From an uncultured Acetatifactor sp. (GTDB lineage Bacteria; Bacillota; Clostridia; Lachnospirales; Lachnospiraceae), in the NCBI GenBank assembly GCA_910588225.1, contig CAJUQT010000071.1, positions 1 through 14,574 on the forward strand: a DNA stretch of 14,574 nt, in the 5' to 3' direction. The translations under genes and the position numbers were made by a program. The notes under the pieces were generated by a model. The model was given only the letters and a program-made list of their open reading frames with translations. It searched no databases and was not told the DNA's origin. This document shows positions 1-6,910 of the stretch, in pieces (positions within the stretch are counted from its first letter, which is position 1; every line of letters begins with the position of its first letter).

Positions 1-60
1 ATCTTAATTTGGATAAAATGACCAAAAGTTGGTAATTTTCAAACACGCTCTAGCATAAAA
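1..60. other. Downstream flank of the TgpA-like gene
   Basis: No gene or terminator seen. On the minus strand a stretch reading GAGCGTGTTTGAAAA (about 36-50) has the look of an insertion sequence end, but only one end is in the window, so this is a guess. Confidence 0.2.
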
Positions 61-2442
61 TCAAAAGAAAGATTCCATGGTCAAAATTCTATAGTAATAA
101 TACGCCCATCTTCTCTCCCGCTTCAGCAGCTCCACCAGAATCTGTCGCTTCTTAACCGCTTCCCAGATCATATCCTCCGTCACAGTTCTTGCGCCGTACA
201 CCACATCCTCATAGTCTTCGATAAACCGAAGCACCTCCTCCATATCCCGGTCCGCCGTCAGGTCCCGCCGCCCGGTTCCCCGTTCCCGCAGCTCCTGCAA
301 CGTCTCCCACTGTCCTCTCTCCAGCCCCAGCAGGGACAGAATCCGCAGATTCCGGCGGATTTCCTCCCGAAATCTCTCCTCCGGGCTCATCCGTCTGTAA
401 CGATACCTGCCCAGCGCCTTTTCCAGCAGTACCGACAGGACACACAACAGTGCAGTCACCGGCAGAGCCACTCTCAGCACACGCCGCAGATATCCCGGGG
501 CTTCCACCTCCGTCACATTTATGCCATTATCCTCCGGCTCCGGCATTTCCGGCAGTTCTTCCATAGCCGGCGCATCAAAATCCGGTATCTCAACATAAGG
601 CTGATTTTCAGATTCCACAGTGTCCTCATCCGGCTGATTCAGTCCCCAGGAAGTATATCGCATCTCTCCGTATCCCGGTGTGGGTTCAAAGGGAATCCAC
701 CCCACCCCCGCCACGTACACCTCCGGCCAGGCATGCGCCATATACGAATACACATTTATCTCTCTCGCTCCCTGTGCGGGGACACAATATCCCTGCACAT
801 AACGTGCCGGAAGTCCCTCTGCTCTGGCCAGCAGAACGAAAGCAGTGGCAAAATATGTGCAATACCCCTGGCGGCTCTCCAGCAGGAAATAATCCAAAAA
901 CGTCGTCTGGTCCCTCACCCTTTCCGGCAGGCTGCCCGGCGTCTTCGTGTAAGTCCAGCCGGACAGTTCCCTTTCAATTGCTTTCAGCTTTTCCAAAGGC
1001 GTGCCGGCATCCCCGGTGATATCTTCCACATATGCCGCTGTTTTCCGGGAAAGTGAAATCTCCCCCAGATAGTTTTCGTAAATCTCCTGCCGATATCCGG
1101 CCACCTCCTCCGGGTCAATCGGCACTTCCTTCTTATCCCGTCCGATTCTCGTCCACATTTCATCCGAAATGGATTCATCCATTTCTCCCGAAGTAATGGC
1201 GGCAGTATCCGCCCACTGTTCCTCCACAAACTGCCAGAATTCCTCCTGCCCCAGATTCATCTGGTAATACTGTGTCTGATACGCTGTTCCGTACCCGCCT
1301 CCCCGTTTCAGGAGCAATGTCCCGTCATTACAGGTATAAGAAAACTTCCTGTCACCCTCTATTTTCCATGTCTTTAAAGGTGCGAAGACAAATCCGGTAT
1401 GAAAGTATCGATAATAAATGTCTGCCTGTATCACGCGCATGTAATCTCCCCGATAACGTGCGTTATATTTCCTCACTGCACACAAGGTCTCCGCCGTATC
1501 CAGAAAAACGCTCTCCCAGTCACTCTGACCGTTCTGCTCCCACTGCCTGCCGTCGAATGTGTCATATACTTTCCCTGTCAGATACAGATTCTCTGTCTGT
1601 CTGCCGTCCGGCCGGACAGTCATCACCTCCCGGGCTTCCTCCTGCAGATTGCCTCCCACTTTTCCGTCTTCGGAAAAGCCACTGAAGGCCATGTCAAAGC
1701 CTTCCCCGTTTCCCCACCTGATTCTCTGGGTATATATCCGAAAAGTCTCTCGGATCTGATAATAGACCGCCCGCACCAACGACCATTCATAAGGCTTCTC
1801 AGGTGCCGGCATGCACAATGTCAGCACCGTATACAGCAGGATAAAAGGCAGAATCCACAGCATATGTGCCTTCCCGTTCCTGCTGCGAACCTTCTCCCAC
1901 CGGCTCTGGGTCCATTCCACATAAGTCATCAGCATATACCCCAGAAAAAAAGCCACCGCCGGCTTTATCACCCTTATCCCCGCAAACAGTCCATATGCCA
2001 GTCCGGCAAGAAGCAGGCAGGAAAGACCTATTTTCAGTGACGGTAAACGTTCGAATAAAAGTTCCATCAGAAAGCACAGTCCCGCCATGCCTGCGGCCGC
2101 AATCAGCTCATATCCCAGCTCCCATTCCGCATATTCCATTCCTTTTCCCAAAAGCCACGGGAAAAAGGAGCGCAAAAAAGCAAGGCATTCCGACTTTTCC
2201 ACGAACACCATTGCCGTTCCCAGACAGACTCCCACAGCCGCCAGACACAGAATCCGCCCTCTGGTCTTCAGGAAAATCATTCCTGCCAATACCCCGAAAA
2301 CCACCGCAGCCGCCAGAATCCGGATTCCGATTTCTTCACCATTCTGAAACTGTGCTCTGGCCGCCAGTCCCATACACATCAACAGTCCGGTATTTACCAC
2401 CCGGTAAATCTTCCCGTCGTCAAACCGAAACTTCTCCCTCAT
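61..2442 (-). CDS. TgpA-like membrane transglutaminase-domain protein
   Basis: A large integral membrane protein of 793 aa. About six or seven hydrophobic segments fill roughly residues 12-211, then a large extracytoplasmic part carries a transglutaminase-like core, a single membrane span sits near 653-675, and a charged cytoplasmic tail resembles the DUF4129 tail of the family. The thiol nucleophile is visible in QGYCTYFATAFVLLAR (Cys about 528), the His in YMAHAWPEVYV (about 570), and the third position in GWIPFEPTPGY, where Glu stands where many relatives have Asp. The start chosen is the ATG at 2442, which overlaps the DUF58 stop as TGATG and has AAGGGG about 7 nt upstream; a GTG at 2445 is the alternative. 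It is the last gene of a MoxR-DUF58-TgpA operon. The family is linked to processing of exported proteins, but the substrate is unknown. No terminator is visible in the 60 bases after the stop. Confidence 0.9.
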   Translation of the reverse strand: MREKFRFDDGKIYRVVNTGLLMCMGLAARAQFQNGEEIGIRILAAAVVFGVLAGMIFLKTRGRILCLAAVGVCLGTAMVFVEKSECLAFLRSFFPWLLGKGMEYAEWELGYELIAAAGMAGLCFLMELLFERLPSLKIGLSCLLLAGLAYGLFAGIRVIKPAVAFFLGYMLMTYVEWTQSRWEKVRSRNGKAHMLWILPFILLYTVLTLCMPAPEKPYEWSLVRAVYYQIRETFRIYTQRIRWGNGEGFDMAFSGFSEDGKVGGNLQEEAREVMTVRPDGRQTENLYLTGKVYDTFDGRQWEQNGQSDWESVFLDTAETLCAVRKYNARYRGDYMRVIQADIYYRYFHTGFVFAPLKTWKIEGDRKFSYTCNDGTLLLKRGGGYGTAYQTQYYQMNLGQEEFWQFVEEQWADTAAITSGEMDESISDEMWTRIGRDKKEVPIDPEEVAGYRQEIYENYLGEISLSRKTAAYVEDITGDAGTPLEKLKAIERELSGWTYTKTPGSLPERVRDQTTFLDYFLLESRQGYCTYFATAFVLLARAEGLPARYVQGYCVPAQGAREINVYSYMAHAWPEVYVAGVGWIPFEPTPGYGEMRYTSWGLNQPDEDTVESENQPYVEIPDFDAPAMEELPEMPEPEDNGINVTEVEAPGYLRRVLRVALPVTALLCVLSVLLEKALGRYRYRRMSPEERFREEIRRNLRILSLLGLERGQWETLQELRERGTGRRDLTADRDMEEVLRFIEDYEDVVYGARTVTEDMIWEAVKKRQILVELLKRERRWAYYYYRILTMESFF

Positions 2443-3605
2443 CACAATACCCCTTCCAGCCCGGCTTCTATGGGAATTACAATCATCCTCCTTCTCTCGC
2501 TGCTCTGCCGCAGATACACTTCCTGATTCCCATTGGCAATCACGTAAAGCATCGTTACCGTTCCCGCCTCATTTAATCGCTCTGTCATTTCCATGATTCT
2601 GTCATCCAGTTTGTGCAAAATGAAAAAAGCAGCCTGGCAGGCCCACAGTCCGCCTCCCGACACAGCCTCCTCCAGTGTATCATACATCTCCTCTTTCTCC
2701 TGGAATGTCACGCCTGCAATGGTCTGATAAAAAGCGTCAAAATCCCTGATGCCCTTCACTTGTTCCCGCACCAGCCCATTTTGCCCATAATAAACAGAAA
2801 ACGGAATCTCCTTCCCTGCAAAGAAAAATCCCAGCGCCAACAACGTCTCCAGCATTTTATTTTCCAGAGGCAGATAAACTTTCCTGTCCCTGTCATAACG
2901 AGTCATATCACAGAAAATGCTGATACCCTGTTTCTCCTCGCCGCTTCTGGTTCTGGTCTTCAGCGTTCTCTCCCTGGCCGTAGTTTTCCAGTGAATTCGG
3001 TTCATGGGATCCCCTTCCACGTAATTCCGTATATCAACATCCGGCTCCGTCCCGGTAAATGCTTCCTTCCGCAGAAGTGCCTGAAAATCCTCCACACTTT
3101 TCAGCTCCGACAGCCGTACCACTTTAGGATTCACCAGCGCTTTAATCGTGCCCGGATTCGCATAACGTACCCGAAACAGCCGAAGAAAATCCGTCACCAT
3201 CACCTCTTTTACACCTACTTCATATTCCCCGCGGTATTTGCACATAATTCTGGTCTCAAAAGTAAATCTGTCACCTGGAAGCAGCTCGTATTCCGTATCC
3301 CCGGGAAGCTCCTCCACATCGGAAAAATCAGAGAACAGCCGCACACTGACACTGGTAAAGGCAAAATGATCTTCATTCTGCAGCACAAAAAAGTAAGTTT
3401 CCGGTTGACCGCACACCATGCTTCTGCTTCCGATTTCCTGGTATATTTTAAAATTAAAATAAACACAGGCAATATAAATCAACGAAATTACTGGAATCAT
3501 GGTCATTCCAAAGAAAAAGCCGTAACTGACCGCTCCGCCGAAATTCGTGATGGTAACCAGCGACAGAATCCACAGTCCCACAAAAAATAATCTGCGTATT
3601 TTCAT
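2442..3605 (-). CDS. DUF58 domain-containing protein
   Basis: A 387-aa protein with two N-terminal membrane segments (about residues 6-24 and 29-50), an extended beta-rich region, then the DUF58 signature NYVEGDPMNRIHWKTTARER at about residues 195-214 and a downstream VWA-like region (GISIFCDMTRYDR). DUF58 proteins are encoded almost invariably beside a MoxR ATPase and often a TgpA-like transglutaminase, as here, and are thought to be clients or partners of the ATPase in envelope functions; the biochemical role is not settled. The start chosen is the ATG at 3605 because AGGAAAGGG lies 7 nt upstream; the ATG at 3611 is only about 1 nt from that site. It is translationally coupled to the next gene through a TGATG junction. 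Identification of the family is firm, function is by context. Confidence 0.9.
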   Translation of the reverse strand: MKIRRLFFVGLWILSLVTITNFGGAVSYGFFFGMTMIPVISLIYIACVYFNFKIYQEIGSRSMVCGQPETYFFVLQNEDHFAFTSVSVRLFSDFSDVEELPGDTEYELLPGDRFTFETRIMCKYRGEYEVGVKEVMVTDFLRLFRVRYANPGTIKALVNPKVVRLSELKSVEDFQALLRKEAFTGTEPDVDIRNYVEGDPMNRIHWKTTARERTLKTRTRSGEEKQGISIFCDMTRYDRDRKVYLPLENKMLETLLALGFFFAGKEIPFSVYYGQNGLVREQVKGIRDFDAFYQTIAGVTFQEKEEMYDTLEEAVSGGGLWACQAAFFILHKLDDRIMEMTERLNEAGTVTMLYVIANGNQEVYLRQSSERRRMIVIPIEAGLEGVL

Positions 3606-3726
3606 TGTCATTCCCTTTCCTGGTTTCCCATGGATACCCTTGCAGTCCCCGCTTCCCGGACAAGTTTGATTGAAACTAAGAACAGAATAAACCTTTCTAT
3701 CTCTATGAGCGCTAATTACAATTTTT

Positions 3727-4668
3727 TCATACCGGTATCTTCACTTTCAGCATCAGGTTCTTTAAGACGGAGGCGGCATCGGTCTTCTGAATTCTGGCCT
3801 CAGAGGAAAGTTTCAGCCTGTGCAGAAGTACCTGCACAGCCACAGCCTTCACATCATCCGGCTTCACAAAATCTCTTCCCTGAAGAAACGCTCTCCCCTG
3901 AGAAGCTCTCAAAAGCGCCAGTACCGCTCTTGGACTGGCTCCCAGTACAAACCGAGGCTCTGTTCTGGTCAGCACCGCAATATCCTCCATATAGCCCAGC
4001 ATGGCTTCTTTCACCGTAACTGCCCGGACCTTTTCTTTTATTTTCAATATATCTTCCGCCCTGCACATGGTTTCCATCCTGTCCGGTGTCCGTCCCTCCA
4101 AATACAGCGCCGCCATCCGGATTTCCTGTTCTCTGTCAGGATATCCTATGGAAAAACGCATCATAAAACGGTCCAGCTGCGCTTCCGGCAGGGGATAGGT
4201 TCCTGTGAATTCCACCGGATTCTGGGTTGCAATCACCATAAAGGGCTCAGGCAGCAAATAGTTCTTTCCGTCCACTGTCACCTGCCCTTCCGCCATGGCC
4301 TCCAGCAGGCTTGCCTGGGTTCGGGGTGAAGTTCTGTTAATCTCATCCGCCAGCAAAATCTGGTTCATCACCGCTCCAGCCCGATATTCAAAATCGTTGG
4401 TCTTCATATTATAAATGGATACTCCCGCCACATCCCCTGGCATGGTATCCGGTGTAAACTGAATCCTGCCAAAACGGCATTCCATGCTCCTGGCCAGGGT
4501 GGATGCCAAAGTGGTCTTCCCCACACCTGGTACATCCTCCAGCAGCACATGACCTCCCGCAAAAAGGCATATCAGCAGATTCTCCACTGCATCCGCCTTT
4601 CCGATAAACACGCGGTTTATACCTTCTTCCAGCTTTTTTGCCAGATTGTATTCACTATATTCCTCCAT
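3727..4668 (-). CDS. MoxR-family AAA+ ATPase
   Basis: A 313-aa cytoplasmic AAA+ ATPase of typical MoxR length. Walker A is DVPGVGKT (about 45-52), Walker B is ILLADE (104-109), sensor 1 is IATQNP (146-151), followed by PLPEAQLDRF and a sensor 2 arginine in GASPRAVL (about 243-250). MoxR ATPases act as chaperone-like remodelling enzymes on partners with VWA or DUF58 domains encoded next door, here the downstream DUF58 protein. The start is set at the ATG at 4668 because AGGAGG (4675-4680 on the plus strand as CCTCCT) lies 6 nt upstream; an in-frame TTG at 4707 lacks such a site. It is the first gene of the operon, with a plausible promoter at 4722-4750. A gap of about 120 nt separates it from the DUF58 gene, wider than elsewhere in the operon. 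Confidence 0.95.
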   Translation of the reverse strand: MEEYSEYNLAKKLEEGINRVFIGKADAVENLLICLFAGGHVLLEDVPGVGKTTLASTLARSMECRFGRIQFTPDTMPGDVAGVSIYNMKTNDFEYRAGAVMNQILLADEINRTSPRTQASLLEAMAEGQVTVDGKNYLLPEPFMVIATQNPVEFTGTYPLPEAQLDRFMMRFSIGYPDREQEIRMAALYLEGRTPDRMETMCRAEDILKIKEKVRAVTVKEAMLGYMEDIAVLTRTEPRFVLGASPRAVLALLRASQGRAFLQGRDFVKPDDVKAVAVQVLLHRLKLSSEARIQKTDAASVLKNLMLKVKIPV

Positions 4669-4721
4669 TTGCGGCCTCCTGTCTGCTGTTAGTTCTATGG
4701 CTTTCAAAGTGCTGTAATGTC

Positions 4722-4750
4722 AGTTTAACACAATAGTTGGGGTTTTGCAA
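4722..4750 (-). promoter_or_regulatory. Candidate sigma-A promoter of the MoxR operon
   Basis: On the minus strand TTGCAA (-35, 4745-4750) and TAAACT (-10, 4722-4727) are separated by exactly 17 nt. Each hexamer matches four of six consensus bases. The implied transcript start near 4715 leaves a leader of about 47 nt before the AGGAGG site of the MoxR gene. This is sequence inference only. Confidence 0.5.
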
Positions 4751-4797
4751 TTGAGGGACAATGTGCCGGGCTTTAGAGATGCTGGGAAGAATTCGCG

Positions 4798-4810
4798 TTT
4801 AGTGACTAAA
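4798..4810. promoter_or_regulatory. Perfect inverted repeat between divergent promoters
   Basis: TTTAGTGACTAAA is a perfect 6+1+6 inverted repeat lying between the leftward promoter at 4722-4750 and the rightward one at 4865-4893. Its position suggests a dyad operator for a regulator of one or both transcription units, but no regulator is identified and a chance palindrome of this size is possible. Confidence 0.3.
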
Positions 4811-4864
4811 ATGCTTCGGATAAGTTTACCTGCCAGCACAGCCATCAGAAAATTCTAAAAGTAC

Positions 4865-4893
4865 TTGTGCACAACGCAAAAATCTGTTATAGT
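4865..4893 (+). promoter_or_regulatory. Candidate sigma-A promoter towards the LspA-like gene
   Basis: TTGTGC (-35, 4865-4870) and TATAGT (-10, 4888-4893) are spaced by 17 nt on the plus strand. The -10 matches five of six consensus bases; the -35 only three. The -35 is half of a perfect palindrome TTGTGCACAA (4865-4874), a possible repressor or activator site. No closer promoter to the LspA-like gene is obvious. Confidence 0.5.
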
Positions 4894-5289
4894 AAACGTA
4901 TTATCAGCCGTCATTTACTCTTCGGTTGTTATGTCTAAATTCAGTGCGAGGATCTGCAATTCTCAGAAGCACTGTATTCTGCTGTATCGGCTTTTCGCCG
5001 CTTATTCAAACGAGCCAAAACAAAATAAGGGCAGGCGAAGCAGCATTTCTCCTGTCCGCCATGAAAACAGGAGGAAAGAATAAAGAGAAAAACCACAAGA
5101 GGAAAATCTGTAAAAGGGCTGCCTTTGAAAAAAGCCGCCGTAAAGCGGAAAGGACATGGAAAAAGGAACAAATAAAGCAATTGAAAGAAAAAAGCGCAAA
5201 AGTCTTACATAACAGCAGATTTACGGTAAAGCAATTTCGAATATTCGAATCTGCCATCAAAAATCCTGCGGTGTGGAAAGGGGAAAAGT
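4894..5289 (+). other. Long A-rich leader upstream of the LspA-like gene
   Basis: About 396 bases without a convincing gene. The 3' half (about 5060-5290) is strongly purine-rich and A-rich. An excellent ribosome binding site AGGAGG sits at 5069-5074 but no ATG, GTG or TTG follows at useful spacing; an ATA at 5080 opens a Lys/Arg-rich frame that ends at 5175. A second basic frame from the ATG at 5061 runs to 5414, across the LspA-like start in another frame, and has no good ribosome binding site. Either could be a small basic peptide or a leader peptide, but neither is supported enough to call. A weak imperfect hairpin (CCTTT/AAAGG enclosing CCGC/GCGG) occurs at about 5122-5155. Confidence 0.4.
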
Positions 5290-5736
5290 ATGAGCCTGAT
5301 ATTTCTGTATATTCTCCTTATTACTGGCATTTTTGTAGGAGAATTCCAGATAAAAAATCGAATAGAAAAGAAAGAAGACGGAGCAAAACACACAAAGTTC
5401 ATTCTGCTCCATAAATATCATAACAGAGGCGCAGCGCTTAATTTCGGACAAAGACACCGGCGTATTGTGGCTGCTGTATCCGTAATATTCTGCATCATTG
5501 CCTTTATCTGCTTTCTCCTCAGCCTGGGGCAGAAAGGGAATCACCTGCTTCGCCTGGGACTTGCCATATTGCTGGGCGGTGCCTTCAGCAATACTTATGA
5601 CAGGCTGAAGAGAAAGTATGTTGTAGACTATTTTTCTTTCAATGTAAAATGGAAACCGCTTCGCCGGATTGTATTCAATCTCTCAGATTTCTGCATCATT
5701 GCAGGTGCATTGCTGGCGGCCACCGGAACACCATAA
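5290..5736 (+). CDS. lspA: Signal peptidase II-like protein (LspA family)
   Basis: A 148-aa membrane protein with four hydrophobic stretches (about residues 2-18, 59-80, 86-101 and 130-145). It shows the LspA family landmarks in order: an NRGAALNFG motif (45-53, equivalent to the NxGAAFG region), GGAFSNTYDRL (96-106) followed by VVDYFSF with catalytic Asp113, and FNLSD with catalytic Asp133. LspA is the aspartic membrane protease that removes signal peptides from lipidated prolipoproteins. Both catalytic aspartates are kept, so it may be active, but the sequence is divergent (short, basic loop, Ser-Asp in place of Ala-Asp), and it stands alone rather than beside the usual rluD-type partner, so it may be a second specialised paralogue. 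The start has AAGGGG about 6 nt upstream of the ATG. It is the only plus-strand gene. Confidence 0.85.
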   Translation: MSLIFLYILLITGIFVGEFQIKNRIEKKEDGAKHTKFILLHKYHNRGAALNFGQRHRRIVAAVSVIFCIIAFICFLLSLGQKGNHLLRLGLAILLGGAFSNTYDRLKRKYVVDYFSFNVKWKPLRRIVFNLSDFCIIAGALLAATGTP

Positions 5737-5747
5737 TTCACAGTAAA

Positions 5748-5779
5748 CCTCCATGCATCCCGACTGACCCTCCATGCAT
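5748..5779. repeat. Two 11-bp direct repeats
   Basis: CCTCCATGCAT occurs at 5748-5758 and again at 5769-5779, a period of 21 bp. The second copy is part of the palindrome CCATGCATGG (5772-5781). It lies inside the larger inverted-repeat region after the LspA-like gene; function unknown. Confidence 0.6.
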
Positions 5780-5843
5780 GGAAAGTAAAGCAATAAAGAG
5801 AATTGCCTGGAAGTTCACTGTGAAGATACACACAAACCCGCAT

Positions 5844-5857
5844 GTCGGAAGACCGAC
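5844..5857. other. Short hairpin in the convergent intergenic region
   Basis: GTCGG-AAGA-CCGAC forms a 5-bp stem with a 4-nt loop, followed on the plus strand by only three T residues. It could help terminate the LspA-like transcript but is too weak to call a rho-independent terminator. Confidence 0.3.
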
Positions 5858-5893
5858 TTTGAGCCTGCGGCTTGGCGTACTGCAATGCAAGGT

Positions 5894-6829
5894 TTACTGT
5901 GTTATCACAGTGCCTGCCCTGCCCTTCACGGCATCTCTGACTTTTTTCATGGAAGTAATCAGTACTCTGCCATTTTTCACCTTCTCCAGATAGGCAATGG
6001 CAGCTTCAATCTTCGGGAGCATGGTTCCTGCTTCAAACTGTCCCTGCGCGGCTTCTGCCTTCGCCTCTGCCACAGTCATAGCCGTAATAGGCCTCTGATT
6101 TCCCGCCCCATAATTCCTGTACACACATTCTACCTCAGTGAGGATTATCAGCTCATCACAATTCAAATCTGCCGCCAGCTTTCCGGCAATGGCATCTTTT
6201 TCAATCACAGCGGAAGCACCCTTCAGCACATGCTGCTGTTCAATCACAGGAATGCCCCCACCTCCGCAGGCAATCACCACCTGGTCAGCCTCTGCCAGTG
6301 TACGAATGGCCTCAATTTCCACAATGTCTATGGGTTTGGGCGCTGCAACGACTCTGCGATACCCCTTACCGGGATATTCCCGCACGTAATTCCCCTTCTT
6401 AATCTCTGTCTCCGCGTCCTCTTTTGCCATATAACGACCAATGACTTTGGTCGGTTCATAAAAAGCTTCATCATAGGGATCCACAGTCACCTGGGTCAGA
6501 ATGGTGCTGACAGATTTGGGAATCCCCCGGCTCAGCAGCTCTGAACGAAGCGCATTTTGAATATCATATCCCACATAGCCCTGGCTCATGGCCGAACATA
6601 CGCACATGGGCGCCGGAGTATAATCAATATACACCCGGTGCAGTTCCGTCATTGCCTTGTGAATCATGCTGACCTGCGGACCATTGCTGTGTGTAATTGT
6701 CAGCTGATACTCTTCTTCCACAAGATCCGCCAGCGCTCCTGCCGTCACCTTAACCGCATCTCTCTGGGCGCCTGTGGTATATCCCAAAGCGTCATGTCCA
6801 AGGGAAACTACTGCTGTTTTTCTGCTCAT
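5894..6829 (-). CDS. arcC: Carbamate kinase family protein, divergent
   Basis: A 311-aa amino acid kinase-fold protein of carbamate kinase length. Carbamate kinase makes ATP and carbamate from carbamoyl phosphate and ADP, the last energy-yielding step of arginine, agmatine or purine/allantoin breakdown. Motifs in order: SNGPQV (48-53), SAMSQGYVGY (79-88), PTKVIGR with Lys128, RRVVAAPKP (158-166), IACGGGGIPV (186-195), VIEKDAIAGKLA with Lys211/Asp212, and MLPKIEAA with Lys273. These lysines and the Asp correspond to known active-site residues. The N-terminal ALGGNALG motif reads SLGHDALG, so Gly-Asn is replaced by His-Asp, and GNGPQVG reads SNGPQVS. No arcA, argF or other catabolic partner is nearby. 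The ATG at 6829 has GAGAGG upstream. It may be a paralogue with a changed substrate; the family call is firm, the exact reaction less so. Confidence 0.85.
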   Translation of the reverse strand: MSRKTAVVSLGHDALGYTTGAQRDAVKVTAGALADLVEEEYQLTITHSNGPQVSMIHKAMTELHRVYIDYTPAPMCVCSAMSQGYVGYDIQNALRSELLSRGIPKSVSTILTQVTVDPYDEAFYEPTKVIGRYMAKEDAETEIKKGNYVREYPGKGYRRVVAAPKPIDIVEIEAIRTLAEADQVVIACGGGGIPVIEQQHVLKGASAVIEKDAIAGKLAADLNCDELIILTEVECVYRNYGAGNQRPITAMTVAEAKAEAAQGQFEAGTMLPKIEAAIAYLEKVKNGRVLITSMKKVRDAVKGRAGTVITQ

Positions 6830-6859
6830 TTTATCTACCTCTCTGTCCGAAAGCAGGTT

Positions 6860-6875
6860 TCCTGTGTATACAGGA
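6860..6875 (-). other. Hairpin in the leader of the carbamate kinase gene
   Basis: On the minus strand TCCTGT-ATAC-ACAGGA makes a 6-bp stem with a 4-nt loop in the 81-nt gap between the XRE-type regulator and the carbamate kinase gene, about 30 nt before the start codon. There is no T-run, so it is not a standard terminator; it may be a processing or attenuation element. Confidence 0.35.
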
Positions 6876-6910
6876 TTCCTGCCTCATGCCTGCGAATCTT
6901 CGGCACTGAC

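Larger units (their letters stand above)
5739..5901. repeat. Inverted repeat spanning a convergent intergenic region
   Basis: CACAGTAAACCT (5739-5750) and its exact complement AGGTTTACTGTG (5890-5901) are a perfect 12-bp inverted repeat 163 bp end to end; allowing a 3-nt bulge the pairing extends over TGCAT. A related copy, TTCACTGTGAA, lies at 5814-5824. The right arm covers the last codons and stop of the carbamate kinase gene, the left arm begins 3 nt after the LspA-like stop. It may form a shared long-stem termination structure for the two convergent genes or be the ends of a small non-coding mobile element. No transposase is present. Confidence 0.5.

Noticed and set aside
2442..3605. Long plus-strand open frame opposite the DUF58 gene
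   Set aside because: Antisense to a gene with a firm family signature; its composition (His, Arg, Pro, Ser-rich) is what the complement of a GC-biased coding strand gives.
3612..3726. A small gene between MoxR and DUF58
   Set aside because: Only very short frames (for example one that stops after four codons) and overlapping shadows; no ribosome binding site with a useful start.
5061..5414. Lys/Arg-rich open frame on the plus strand ahead of and overlapping the LspA-like gene
   Set aside because: No usable ribosome binding site before its ATG, low-complexity basic composition typical of A-rich non-coding DNA, and a 125-base out-of-frame overlap with a well supported gene.
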